Below are positions 1 through 5,612 of a DNA stretch of 7,137 bases, piece by piece. Where the stretch lies: assembly GCA_023489135.1 (NCBI GenBank), contig JAMDCE010000690.1, positions 1 to 7,137 on the forward strand. Reading direction: 5' to 3'. Both the position numbers and the translations under genes were made by a program. The notes beneath the pieces were generated by a model. That model ran no database searches, was not told the origin of the DNA, and saw only the letters and a list, made by a program, of their open reading frames with translations. Within the stretch, counting starts at the first letter, position 1. Each line of letters opens with the position of its first letter. Origin of the DNA: Chloroflexota bacterium (lineage in GTDB: Bacteria > Chloroflexota > Chloroflexia > JAMDCE01).

Positions 1-42
1 TGGAACAGGGAGCCGGTGTAATTCTCATCAGTCAAGAATTGC
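1..42 (+). repeat. 42-bp exact inverted copy of part of the ATPase gene
   Basis: These bases are identical, base for base, to the reverse complement of 1193-1234 inside the ABC ATPase gene. In the matching frame (codons from base 3) they encode the same peptide, EQGAGVILISQEL, followed by two unrelated residues and a TAG at 48-50. The fragment therefore behaves like a broken ATPase copy on the plus strand. The match starts at the first base of the window, so its full length is unknown. It stops abruptly: from base 43 the sequences no longer align. Full identity over such a short stretch fits either a very recent rearrangement or a fold-back chimera at a contig end. Confidence 0.9.
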
Positions 43-107
43 TGGCATAGCCCGAAGAATTCTTCATCCAGACCCCCTTCTTCACTCAACTGAGCTATCT
101 TGGGCCT
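43..107. other. Downstream flank of the operon, no gene seen
   Basis: This short stretch lies between the inverted repeat and the cyclase stop codon. It contains a perfect 12-bp palindrome, GAAGAATTCTTC, at 54-65. The palindrome is AT-rich and has no T-run after it, so it is not a convincing terminator. No reading frame with a ribosome binding site is visible. Confidence 0.5.
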
Positions 108-890
108 CTAGTCTTCCCATAGAGCGATTGCTCTAATAGGGGACCCTGTGCTGCCCTCCAATTTCAGCGGCAACATAATTACATAGAAGCCTTCGTGCCG
201 AGGTATCCTGGTAATATTGGCGATCAACTCCGTGTGCACCACCAGCCGTTTGCCATGGGCCTTATGGTTTGGATAGTAAAGGTCAGCGGGGTTGTCAAGA
301 CTTGGAGCGTCAGTGCAAACGTTGACAACTCCCTGGTCAAGTATCCAGTTACTTGCTTCAGAGTCCAACCCAGGGTACTCGGTTACACACTTCAATGGGT
401 CTCCCCAATTGTTCTCTGAGCCAGTCCAGTAAAGGAAAGTGCACCCACGAGGTATGGCATCAATACCAGCCGCAGCTAGAGCTTGCTTGACATCTTTAAG
501 CTTGATATGGCTACGCGGAGGCACAAAGGACAGGTCTATCCATACACCAGGGGTGATCATCGTCCTAAAGGGGACTGTATCGACGGACAGATCAGGTCTA
601 CTCTCATTGAAGTGGCTTACGGAGTCCATATGAGTTGAAACGTGATCGCACAGCGCCAACCCGGTGACGGAGTAGCCACAAAAGTCACTATCGGCGGGAA
701 GCCGCATACGCGATTCAGCGTGAGTGAGGTGCTTCCAAAAAGCTATTTTCTGATGGCCTGGATATACTGGAATGGTAGGGCTAATCTCGTGGCTGAGTTC
801 CAAGATGTGGACCTTCTTGCCGAGCAGATCTACCACGGCCTCCAAGTTGTATCCAGTCGCCTCACTACCCGTCTGTCCCATTGCCTTCAT
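108..890 (-). CDS. Cyclase-family metal-dependent hydrolase (kynurenine formamidase-like)
   Basis: The 260-residue product fits the cyclase superfamily (Pfam Cyclase, PF04199), which includes kynurenine formamidase and isatin hydrolase. Members are cytoplasmic, bind Mn or Zn, and hydrolyse cyclic or formylated amides. Visible family marks, numbered from ATG 890, are LSHEISPTIPVYPGH at 32-46, the metal motif H83-x-S-T-H87-x-D89-x-V-x-H93, CTDAPSLD at 192-199, and the H209/H212 plus E221 pair near the C-terminus that corresponds to the catalytic His/Glu region of the family. The usual motif is HxGTHxDxPxH, so Gly is Ser85 and Pro is Val91 here, while all metal ligands are kept. The start is chosen because GAGGAG sits 9 bases upstream. 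The frame stays open to 974, and the extra residues do not resemble the family. It is the last gene of the operon, 135 bases after the ATPase. The substrate cannot be deduced. Confidence 0.88.
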   Translation of the reverse strand: MKAMGQTGSEATGYNLEAVVDLLGKKVHILELSHEISPTIPVYPGHQKIAFWKHLTHAESRMRLPADSDFCGYSVTGLALCDHVSTHMDSVSHFNESRPDLSVDTVPFRTMITPGVWIDLSFVPPRSHIKLKDVKQALAAAGIDAIPRGCTFLYWTGSENNWGDPLKCVTEYPGLDSEASNWILDQGVVNVCTDAPSLDNPADLYYPNHKAHGKRLVVHTELIANITRIPRHEGFYVIMLPLKLEGSTGSPIRAIALWED

Positions 891-899
891 TGATGGGTA

Positions 900-905
900 C
901 TCCTC
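900..905 (-). promoter_or_regulatory. RBS of the cyclase gene
   Basis: GAGGAG on the minus strand is followed by 9 bases and the ATG at 888-890. This supports the short start over the in-frame start at 974. A second AGAGGAG occurs about 25 bases further upstream without a start codon at a useful distance. Confidence 0.7.
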
Positions 906-1025
906 TCTGCAACAGATATCTCCTCTTCGTGAGCTGTTCCCCAGCAAATGTCGTCGAAGACCCCGTGTGCGCAAGTCAACCGCGTGCCCAGCATTCTAGT
1001 ATCTGCAGAGCCTGGCAGCAGTTGT

Positions 1026-2576
1026 TCATCTTGCGATTAACGGGCCTCCGCCCGCGGGTTCTCCATTTACACTTCTAGCTCCAGCCATTACCTGTAGCAA
1101 TGATTCTCTAGCTGCTTCCTCGCGAGACACGGTCTTGACAATTTGTCCGTCACGCCATACGAGGATTCGGTCACAAAGGCCTATGATCTCTGGCAATTCT
1201 TGACTGATGAGAATTACACCGGCTCCCTGTTCCACCAATCGGTTAATCAGTCTGTAGATCTCTACTTTCGTCTTGACATCGATGCCCCTGGTAGGCTCAT
1301 CGAAAATGAAAACTCTCGCTTTGGAGGCAAGGGCCCGCGCTATCATTACTTTCTGCTGATTACCGCCACTCAGAGTTCGGACCACGGTACCCAACGACGG
1401 CGTCCTTATCTCAAGTTGGTCCTTAAGTTCTTGACAAACAACCTTTTGCTTTGTAAGCGAGAGAACACCGTTTACGGAGTAGAGCTTCAGACAAGCGAGA
1501 GTGGCGTTATCCCTCACCGACAACGGCAGGACAAGTCCTTCACCCTTTCTATCGGCGGGAAGATAGAACACACCGGCGTCTACGGCGTCGCAGGGCGAGT
1601 CGATCTTCTTCTTCTGTCCTGAAACTTCTACTTCCCCAGAAGTACGGCGGCACACGCCGATCAGAGTCCGTACGAAATCCGTATTACCAGAGCCGAGTAA
1701 TCCTGCAAATCCCAGAACTTCACCCGATCGAAGCTCAAAGCTTATGTTCCTGAACTTTCCTTTCGCATCGGTGAAGTTCTCAACCTTGAGGACGCGCTGT
1801 CCCCTTTCAACCTCATACTTGGGGAATTTTTCGCCGATCTCCTCCCCCACCATCATCTTGAACCAGTCCCCTTCAGTCGTATCCGCTACATTGACCGTAC
1901 CGACGAGACGACCATCCCTGATGACGGTAGCTCGGTCACCGATCTGGGTTACCTCCTCCATCTTGTGTGAGATGTAAATCACTCCCACCCCGTGACTCTT
2001 CAACTCTCTCACAATGCCAAACAAACGATCGATTTCCTCCTCGGTCAAAGCGGCGGTCGGTTCGTCCAGTATCAGGATCTTGACCTCACGGGCCAGCGCC
2101 TTTGCTATCTCTGTTACTTGCTGCTCGGCAACACTTAGCTGGCGAACCGTCCGATTTAGGTCGAGTTTGAACCCGAGACGCTCCACTATCTTTCGAGCGT
2201 TTTCTCTCAATTGGCCCCAATCCACCAGACCTCTCGACGTTGGTGGCACTCCGAGATAGATATTCTCGGCGGCAGTAAGCTGGGGGACTAGCGTAAACTC
2301 CTGATACACCGTGCAAATACCCCGCTCTATGGCGTCGATGGGAGAGTCCATATGTATTGGCTTCCCTCCCACATAGACCTGTCCTTTATCCAAGCGTTCG
2401 GCGCCCGAGAGTATTTTGATGAGCGTGGACTTCCCTGCCCCATTCTCACCTAGAAGAATGTGGACCTCTCCCGCTCTCAGCTCGAAATCAACTCCCTTCA
2501 ACGCATGGACCCCAGGGTAGGACTTATGAATCCCCTCCATATAGAGCAGAAGGCCGTTTCTCTGCTCGTGCACCAT
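1026..2576 (-). CDS. ABC transporter ATP-binding protein, RbsA type (two fused ATPase domains)
   Basis: This 516-residue protein has the length and double-domain layout of RbsA/MglA/XylG ATPases, which power CUT2-class sugar-family importers from the inner face of the membrane. Domain 1 (about 10-245) has Walker A GENGAGKST at 43-51, Q-loop Q92, signature LSVAEQQ at 147-153, Walker B ILILDEP at 167-173 and switch His204. Domain 2 (about 260-500) has a degenerate Walker A, GLLGSGNTD at 292-300, with no Lys-Ser/Thr. It also has LSGGNQQK at 402-409, a FDEP Walker B near 425 and Gln459 where the switch His would be. A degenerate second site is normal for this family. Starts at GTG 2585, ATG 2582 and ATG 2576 are all possible. 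The last is preferred because AGGGG lies 8 bases upstream, whereas for the others it is too close. Codons 449-461 are the part found inverted at the window start. Confidence 0.95.
   Translation of the reverse strand: MVHEQRNGLLLYMEGIHKSYPGVHALKGVDFELRAGEVHILLGENGAGKSTLIKILSGAERLDKGQVYVGGKPIHMDSPIDAIERGICTVYQEFTLVPQLTAAENIYLGVPPTSRGLVDWGQLRENARKIVERLGFKLDLNRTVRQLSVAEQQVTEIAKALAREVKILILDEPTAALTEEEIDRLFGIVRELKSHGVGVIYISHKMEEVTQIGDRATVIRDGRLVGTVNVADTTEGDWFKMMVGEEIGEKFPKYEVERGQRVLKVENFTDAKGKFRNISFELRSGEVLGFAGLLGSGNTDFVRTLIGVCRRTSGEVEVSGQKKKIDSPCDAVDAGVFYLPADRKGEGLVLPLSVRDNATLACLKLYSVNGVLSLTKQKVVCQELKDQLEIRTPSLGTVVRTLSGGNQQKVMIARALASKARVFIFDEPTRGIDVKTKVEIYRLINRLVEQGAGVILISQELPEIIGLCDRILVWRDGQIVKTVSREEAARESLLQVMAGARSVNGEPAGGGPLIAR
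1193..1234 (-). repeat. Partner of the 42-bp inverted repeat, inside the ATPase gene
   Basis: This stretch encodes EQGAGVILISQEL of the second ATPase domain, just after Walker B. Its reverse complement is identical to bases 1-42. The ATPase reading frame is intact here and continues normally on both sides, so this copy is the original and the window-edge copy is the secondary one. Confidence 0.9.
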
Positions 2577-2628
2577 CCGCATCACCCCTACTTTCTAGCT
2601 CTCTAGCGCTCCGGCTCGGAGAATCGCC

Positions 2629-2655
2629 CAGGGCTCCGTCTCCAGCGGAGCCCTG
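2629..2655 (-). other. Perfect 10-bp hairpin between binding-protein and ATPase genes
   Basis: On the transcript, CAGGGCTCCG and CGGAGCCCTG form a 10-bp GC-rich stem with a 7-base loop. The stem begins 15 bases after the binding-protein stop codon. No U-run follows, so it is not a standard intrinsic terminator. Hairpins in this position in other ABC operons protect the upstream mRNA and raise the amount of binding protein relative to the ATPase, which is the likely role here. A smaller 5-bp stem (CTCCG/CGGAG) follows at 2609-2621. Confidence 0.75.
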
Positions 2656-2670
2656 AACCTTTGACAACCA

Positions 2671-3984
2671 TTAGCTCTTGGGTTCGAACGTTTGGGGCGG
2701 AGACCAACCCTGAGGGGCGTAGTCTATACCCTCGAGCTTACCTTTGTACTGGTCAATATTGTCCTTGGTGTAAACTGTAAGGGGCACGAATATCTTCTGG
2801 GGAACTGGATCACCCTGCAACAGGTGGACCAGTATCCACGTACCAAACCTCCCTTCAGGGCCGGCCGATTCACTCACCAGCCACGAGAACCAGCCTTCCC
2901 TCAACAGGCCCTCGGATTCTTGATCCATCGCGACGCCCGTAACCCCGACGTCCCCTGGTTTCTTTCCCGCCGCTCGAAGCGCAGCTATTGCTCCCTTGCC
3001 CTGGAAGTCGGCAGTGCAATAGACAAGGTTCATATCGGGCCATGTCTGAAGGGCATCCTCAGTCAGCTTTTGAGCGATGGTGCGATCCATCTCGTGGTAT
3101 CTTTCGCCGAGGATTTTGATCCCGGGAGCTACTTTGGGGACAGTGTCAATGAACCCTTTCGCTCGCAGCTTCCCCCACTCAACGCCTGGAGGGCCGTTGA
3201 GCATGAAGACTTGTGCATTGGGCATCTTCTCAGCGGCGAGCTTCGCCTGTTCAACCCCCGACTGGTAATCGTCTACCGTGACGCCGGGCGACCATTTGTT
3301 TTCGTTGTAAATCAGGGAATTCGCTACCGGGATTCCCGCGTTCCACGCTTTCGTCACCACTGGTCCTAATCCGGCGAAGTCGACGGCGGCCAGAACGATC
3401 CCGTCGACTTTGCGGGCGATCAGGTCGTCCATATCGGCCATCTGCTGTTCGAGTTTCTCGTAGCCCCCGGCTGGTCGTAGGTCCATAGTCACGCCCAACT
3501 CTTGACAGGCTAACCATCCTCCATAGGCCACAGCGATCCAGTAAGGGTCCCGGACGTGAGGAATGACCATCGCGAGGTGGTATTTCTTTGACGCCTTGGG
3601 TTTCCACCAGTCGATGTCTCCGTTTTTCTCTACAACCCACTCCCCTTCGGGTTCCTTCCCGTATTTGGCCCAGTAATCAGTTACGCTCACGGATCCGGCA
3701 TCGTTGCTAACCCACTTGCCATCCGCAGCTTTAGGGGCGGGTATGCGCCCAGCGGTACCTTCAACTGGAGCAGTAGTGGCCTGGGCTGGGGCCGCAGTAG
3801 TTTGCGCGGGAGCGGTAGTGGCTGTGGGAGCCGTCGACGTCGTCCCTTGGGTACATTGCCCAGCGACGGTGGCCAAACCAACAGCCCCTACTCCAAGCCC
3901 GAGTCCCATTCTCAGCACTTTCCTTCGCGGAACACGCCTTTCCATCAGACTGTCTAGCACCCTCTTTTCGAGATCTTTGTCCAT
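2671..3984 (-). CDS. Periplasmic binding protein of sugar-type ABC importer, TorT/RbsB-like
   Basis: This 437-residue exported protein is the substrate receptor of the importer. Residues 1-44 form a signal. A long charged start is followed by a twin-arginine-like RRKVLRMG (20-27), a Gly/Ala/Val-rich hydrophobic core, and VAGQC ending at Cys44. The Gln before the Cys is not lipobox-like, so lipid attachment is uncertain. Residues 45-76 are a Thr/Ala/Pro-rich tether. The Peripla_BP fold covers about 134-405, with HLAMVIPHVRDPYWIAVAYG opening the first lobe, a GGYEKLEQQMADMDDLIA segment, VDGIVLAAVDF, and VTGVAMDQE in the second lobe. The IPHxxDPYW and GGYxxLxxQ pattern recalls TorT-like binding proteins more than RbsB itself (judged from memory). 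The start at ATG 3984 is fixed by AAGGAGG 7 bases upstream. The frame remains open to 4203, but those residues resemble no signal sequence. The gene lies between the permease and ATPase genes. Confidence 0.93.
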   Translation of the reverse strand: MDKDLEKRVLDSLMERRVPRRKVLRMGLGLGVGAVGLATVAGQCTQGTTSTAPTATTAPAQTTAAPAQATTAPVEGTAGRIPAPKAADGKWVSNDAGSVSVTDYWAKYGKEPEGEWVVEKNGDIDWWKPKASKKYHLAMVIPHVRDPYWIAVAYGGWLACQELGVTMDLRPAGGYEKLEQQMADMDDLIARKVDGIVLAAVDFAGLGPVVTKAWNAGIPVANSLIYNENKWSPGVTVDDYQSGVEQAKLAAEKMPNAQVFMLNGPPGVEWGKLRAKGFIDTVPKVAPGIKILGERYHEMDRTIAQKLTEDALQTWPDMNLVYCTADFQGKGAIAALRAAGKKPGDVGVTGVAMDQESEGLLREGWFSWLVSESAGPEGRFGTWILVHLLQGDPVPQKIFVPLTVYTKDNIDQYKGKLEGIDYAPQGWSPPQTFEPKS

Positions 3985-3991
3985 CCCCTTG

Positions 3992-3998
3992 CCTCCTT
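3992..3998 (-). promoter_or_regulatory. Strong RBS deciding the binding-protein start
   Basis: A perfect AAGGAGG on the minus strand is followed by 7 bases and ATG at 3982-3984. It rules out the longer upstream in-frame start at 4203 and fits the high expression expected for a binding protein. Confidence 0.85.
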
Positions 3999-4144
3999 CT
4001 TTCGGTGTGTCATTGAACGTCAACTGCAGAAAATATGGGCTAACGCTCGAACTTAGCCGAATAAGTACCCCTCCTCTCAGGGTGAAGGAATACACCACCT
4101 TCCCCATCGAGGCGGTGCTCACCGGAAGCCACAGGCCCTCGTCT

Positions 4145-4264
4145 TCAGGAATACCTTGGCGGGTTCTGATGGCTGCCATAGCCCGAGGTGGAGCAACGGT
4201 CAACTACAGGCTTACAGGGGATAGGCAGGGCAACCGGGCCCTGCCGGTTCAGGGAAACTTTCAT
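4145..4264 (-). CDS. Possible 39-residue small ORF or leader peptide
   Basis: An ATG at 4262-4264 has GAGGG ending 4 bases upstream and opens a 39-codon frame to TGA at 4145-4147. The peptide begins MKVSLNRQGPV and has three Cys-containing or Pro-rich stretches, with no recognised family, signal peptide or membrane segment. The interlocking hairpins at 4224-4249 lie inside its first third, so ribosome movement through it would change that structure. It may be a leader peptide acting on the binding-protein gene, or simply a chance frame. There is no similarity evidence, so confidence is low. Confidence 0.15.
   Translation of the reverse strand: MKVSLNRQGPVALPIPCKPVVDRCSTSGYGSHQNPPRYS
4175..4203 (-). 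promoter_or_regulatory. Weak sigma-70-like promoter candidate before the binding-protein gene
   Basis: TTGACC (4198-4203, five of six matches to the -35 consensus) is separated by 17 bases from TATGGC (4175-4180, three of six matches to the -10 consensus) on the minus strand. The spacing is ideal but the -10 box is poor. It would give a leader of roughly 180 bases before the binding-protein ATG. Such a match can arise by chance in 400 bases. Confidence 0.25.
4224..4249 (-). other. Two interlocking GC-rich stems (possible RNA switch)
   Basis: On the minus strand, GGCAGGGC (4245-4238) pairs perfectly with GCCCTGCC (4231-4224) across a 6-base loop. That loop is CCGGTT, which can instead pair with AACCGG at 4249-4244. 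The two stems share two bases and overlap in space, so only one can fully form. No U-run follows, so this is not an ordinary terminator. The arrangement is seen directly; a regulatory role is inference. Confidence 0.5.
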
Positions 4265-4384
4265 CGTTCCCTCAGGAGACTAACACGAACTTTCACCACT
4301 TGCCATTCGTAGGTGCTCGCTTTTTATCACCTCCCTTCTCCAGTAGGTCTGTTCTGCCGACCAGCACGAGGGGTGAGGACCTAC

Positions 4385-5329
4385 CTAAGCTTCGCCACGA
4401 TACCTGTAGCGGTCAACCACGATGGCTGAAGCAATTATCAAACCTATGACGATTAACTGGATAAAGGACGATACGTTGTACATGTTCAACCCATTCTTGA
4501 TTACCGATAGAAGCAGCACTCCCAATATGACCCCTCGCACCTTTCCTTCCCCTCCTCCAAATGCCACCCCTCCTATCACCGCCGCCGCTATCGCATCTAA
4601 CTCAAACCCCTGCCCCATATTCGGCCCACCCAGCGCCCCTCGTGAACTCAGTATCACCCCTGCCATTCCTGCGAAAGCCCCACAGAGTACATACGCCAAG
4701 ACCTTCGCCGGAAAGATCTTTATCCCTGCCAGTCGCGCCGCCAACTCATTCCCACCTATCGCATACAAATGCCGCCCTACCGGCGTCCGGTTCAAAAACA
4801 AGTATAGGAAAACGAATCCAGCCGCGGCTATGATCAGGGGTATGGGTATCGGGCCGACAAAGCCATTACCAATGATTAACATGTCGTCCGGTATGTTCCC
4901 ATGAAGCGGTATCCCCCCCGTTATCTGCAGCGCAAACCCTCGGATCGCTGTCATCATCGCCAGAGTAATAACAAACGCGTTGACCTTCCACTTTGCAATT
5001 ATGAAACCGTTCACGACTCCTACCACAGCCCCCGTCAGAACGCCAACGATAATGCCCGGTATCGTACCCAGCCACCAGACCGAATAGACCATCATCACAC
5101 TGGACAAGGCAATTGTGGAGCCTATTGAGATATCAACACCACCCACTATCAAGACGATTGCTTGTCCAGCCGCCAATAGCGCTAGAGGTGCCAGTTGCCG
5201 CAGAACGTTCTGCGCGTTATCAATAGTGGCAAATCGCGGTTGCACTATCGTAAAACCGATCATCGCGGCCGCAATAACGATCACCAGCCCCCATTCCAGC
5301 AAGAGCTGCTGAACAGGCAGCCTCCTCAT
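4385..5329 (-). CDS. ABC transporter permease, RbsC type (BPD_transp_2)
   Basis: This is the membrane channel subunit of a CUT2-class importer (PF02653 family). It has 314 residues from ATG 5329, close to the size of RbsC. It is strongly hydrophobic, with the first membrane segment at about 15-29 and several more after it. Family marks are GGVDISIGS at 63-71, NRTPVGRHLYAIGGNE at 180-195 with AARLAGI after it, and GFELDAIAAAVIGG at 241-254. The reading frame opens at 5518, but nothing like a usable RBS precedes that codon. Possible starts are GTG 5407, TTG 5386 and ATG 5329. The last is chosen because GAGGTG lies 6 bases upstream; a TTG 5386 start would add 19 hydrophilic residues and cannot be excluded. 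The substrate specificity cannot be read from this subunit. Confidence 0.93.
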   Translation of the reverse strand: MRRLPVQQLLLEWGLVIVIAAAMIGFTIVQPRFATIDNAQNVLRQLAPLALLAAGQAIVLIVGGVDISIGSTIALSSVMMVYSVWWLGTIPGIIVGVLTGAVVGVVNGFIIAKWKVNAFVITLAMMTAIRGFALQITGGIPLHGNIPDDMLIIGNGFVGPIPIPLIIAAAGFVFLYLFLNRTPVGRHLYAIGGNELAARLAGIKIFPAKVLAYVLCGAFAGMAGVILSSRGALGGPNMGQGFELDAIAAAVIGGVAFGGGEGKVRGVILGVLLLSVIKNGLNMYNVSSFIQLIVIGLIIASAIVVDRYRYRGEA

Positions 5330-5612
5330 ACGTGGCACCTCTAATGCCTTTGAGCCAGCCTTTGTCGGTGTTTCCGTTGCGCTCAAGGTTCCACCCTTCC
5401 TTTCCACAAAGTTGCCCCTCGCCCCGGAGGGGCTACCACCGGGGAATAGGGACCTGCTCTCGGATAAGACGAGACTCAAGAGGCTTAGCGCCAATCCTTC
5501 CGATGTAGCGGATCTCATCCCCTTATCGCGCCCGGATCCTAAAGCTCTATGTCCGTCGACCCCGCACCCGTTTGCCTTTCATTCGGCTGCGGGGCCTGGA
5601 GACCTTCAAACC
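5330..5612 (-). other. Structured spacer between the triple RidA and permease genes
   Basis: This stretch of about 283 bases (shorter if the permease begins further upstream) contains two GC-rich hairpin regions. The first has arms CCCCGCA (5560-5566) and TGCGGGG (5588-5594), 7 bp with a 21-base loop, just after the RidA stop codon. The second is at 5414-5444 and is described separately. Neither is followed by a U-run, and no clear promoter was found. Read-through from the RidA gene into the transporter genes is therefore likely, perhaps with RNA processing between them. Confidence 0.5.
5414..5444 (-). other. Second interlocking hairpin pair, upstream of the permease
   Basis: On the minus strand, GCCCCTC (5433-5427) pairs with GAGGGGC (5420-5414) across a 6-base loop. 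In competition, CCCCGG (5444-5439) can pair with CCGGGG (5427-5422). The order is 1-2-3-4 with pairings 1:3 or 2:4, the same topology as at 4224-4249. Segment 4 overlaps the GAGGGG that would serve as RBS for the possible GTG start at 5407. Nothing here looks like a U-run terminator. Confidence 0.5.

Larger units (their letters stand above)
3985..4384 (-). other. 400-base spacer between permease and binding-protein genes
   Basis: This is the longest gene-free stretch inside the operon. Reading along the transcript it holds a 7-bp stem at 4378-4384/4343-4349 directly after the permease stop, then an orphan Shine-Dalgarno AAGGGAGGTGAT at 4326-4337. Next come a 39-codon frame (4264-4145), an interlocking pair of GC-rich stems at 4224-4249, a weak promoter-like sequence at 4175-4203, and the binding-protein RBS. 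No known riboswitch, tRNA or mobile element is recognised. Its length and structure suggest that the binding-protein gene is controlled partly apart from the permease gene, by an internal promoter or by RNA structure. This is inference. Confidence 0.6.

Noticed and set aside
72..105. tRNA-like D-arm sequence, GATAGCTCAGTTGAGTGA on the minus strand
   Set aside because: No acceptor stem, anticodon arm or T-arm consensus follows, so it is a chance match.
1143..1622. Plus-strand open frame of 159 codons opposite the ATPase
   Set aside because: It is antisense to conserved ATPase motifs, with no domain of its own.
2692..3369. Plus-strand open frame of 225 codons opposite the receptor gene
   Set aside because: The minus-strand frame carries clear family motifs; this is a mirror frame without a recognisable domain.
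3704..4312. Plus-strand open frame of 202 codons opposite the receptor signal region and the spacer
   Set aside because: Most of it mirrors the Thr/Ala/Pro tether and signal of the receptor, and no RBS or family match was seen.
4311..4341. Resemblance of the plus strand to a 16S rRNA 3' end (AGGTGC...ATCACCTCC)
   Set aside because: The sequence before it lacks the conserved 16S helix 45 and upstream bases; the match is simply the complement of a Shine-Dalgarno sequence.
4531..4580. Strong purine/pyrimidine strand bias
   Set aside because: It is explained by Gly, Glu and Lys codons of the conserved permease motif around residues 250-266.
4422..4904. Plus-strand Pro/Ser/Thr-rich open frame opposite the permease
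   Set aside because: The composition is the usual mirror of a Gly-rich membrane protein; the permease motifs are on the minus strand.
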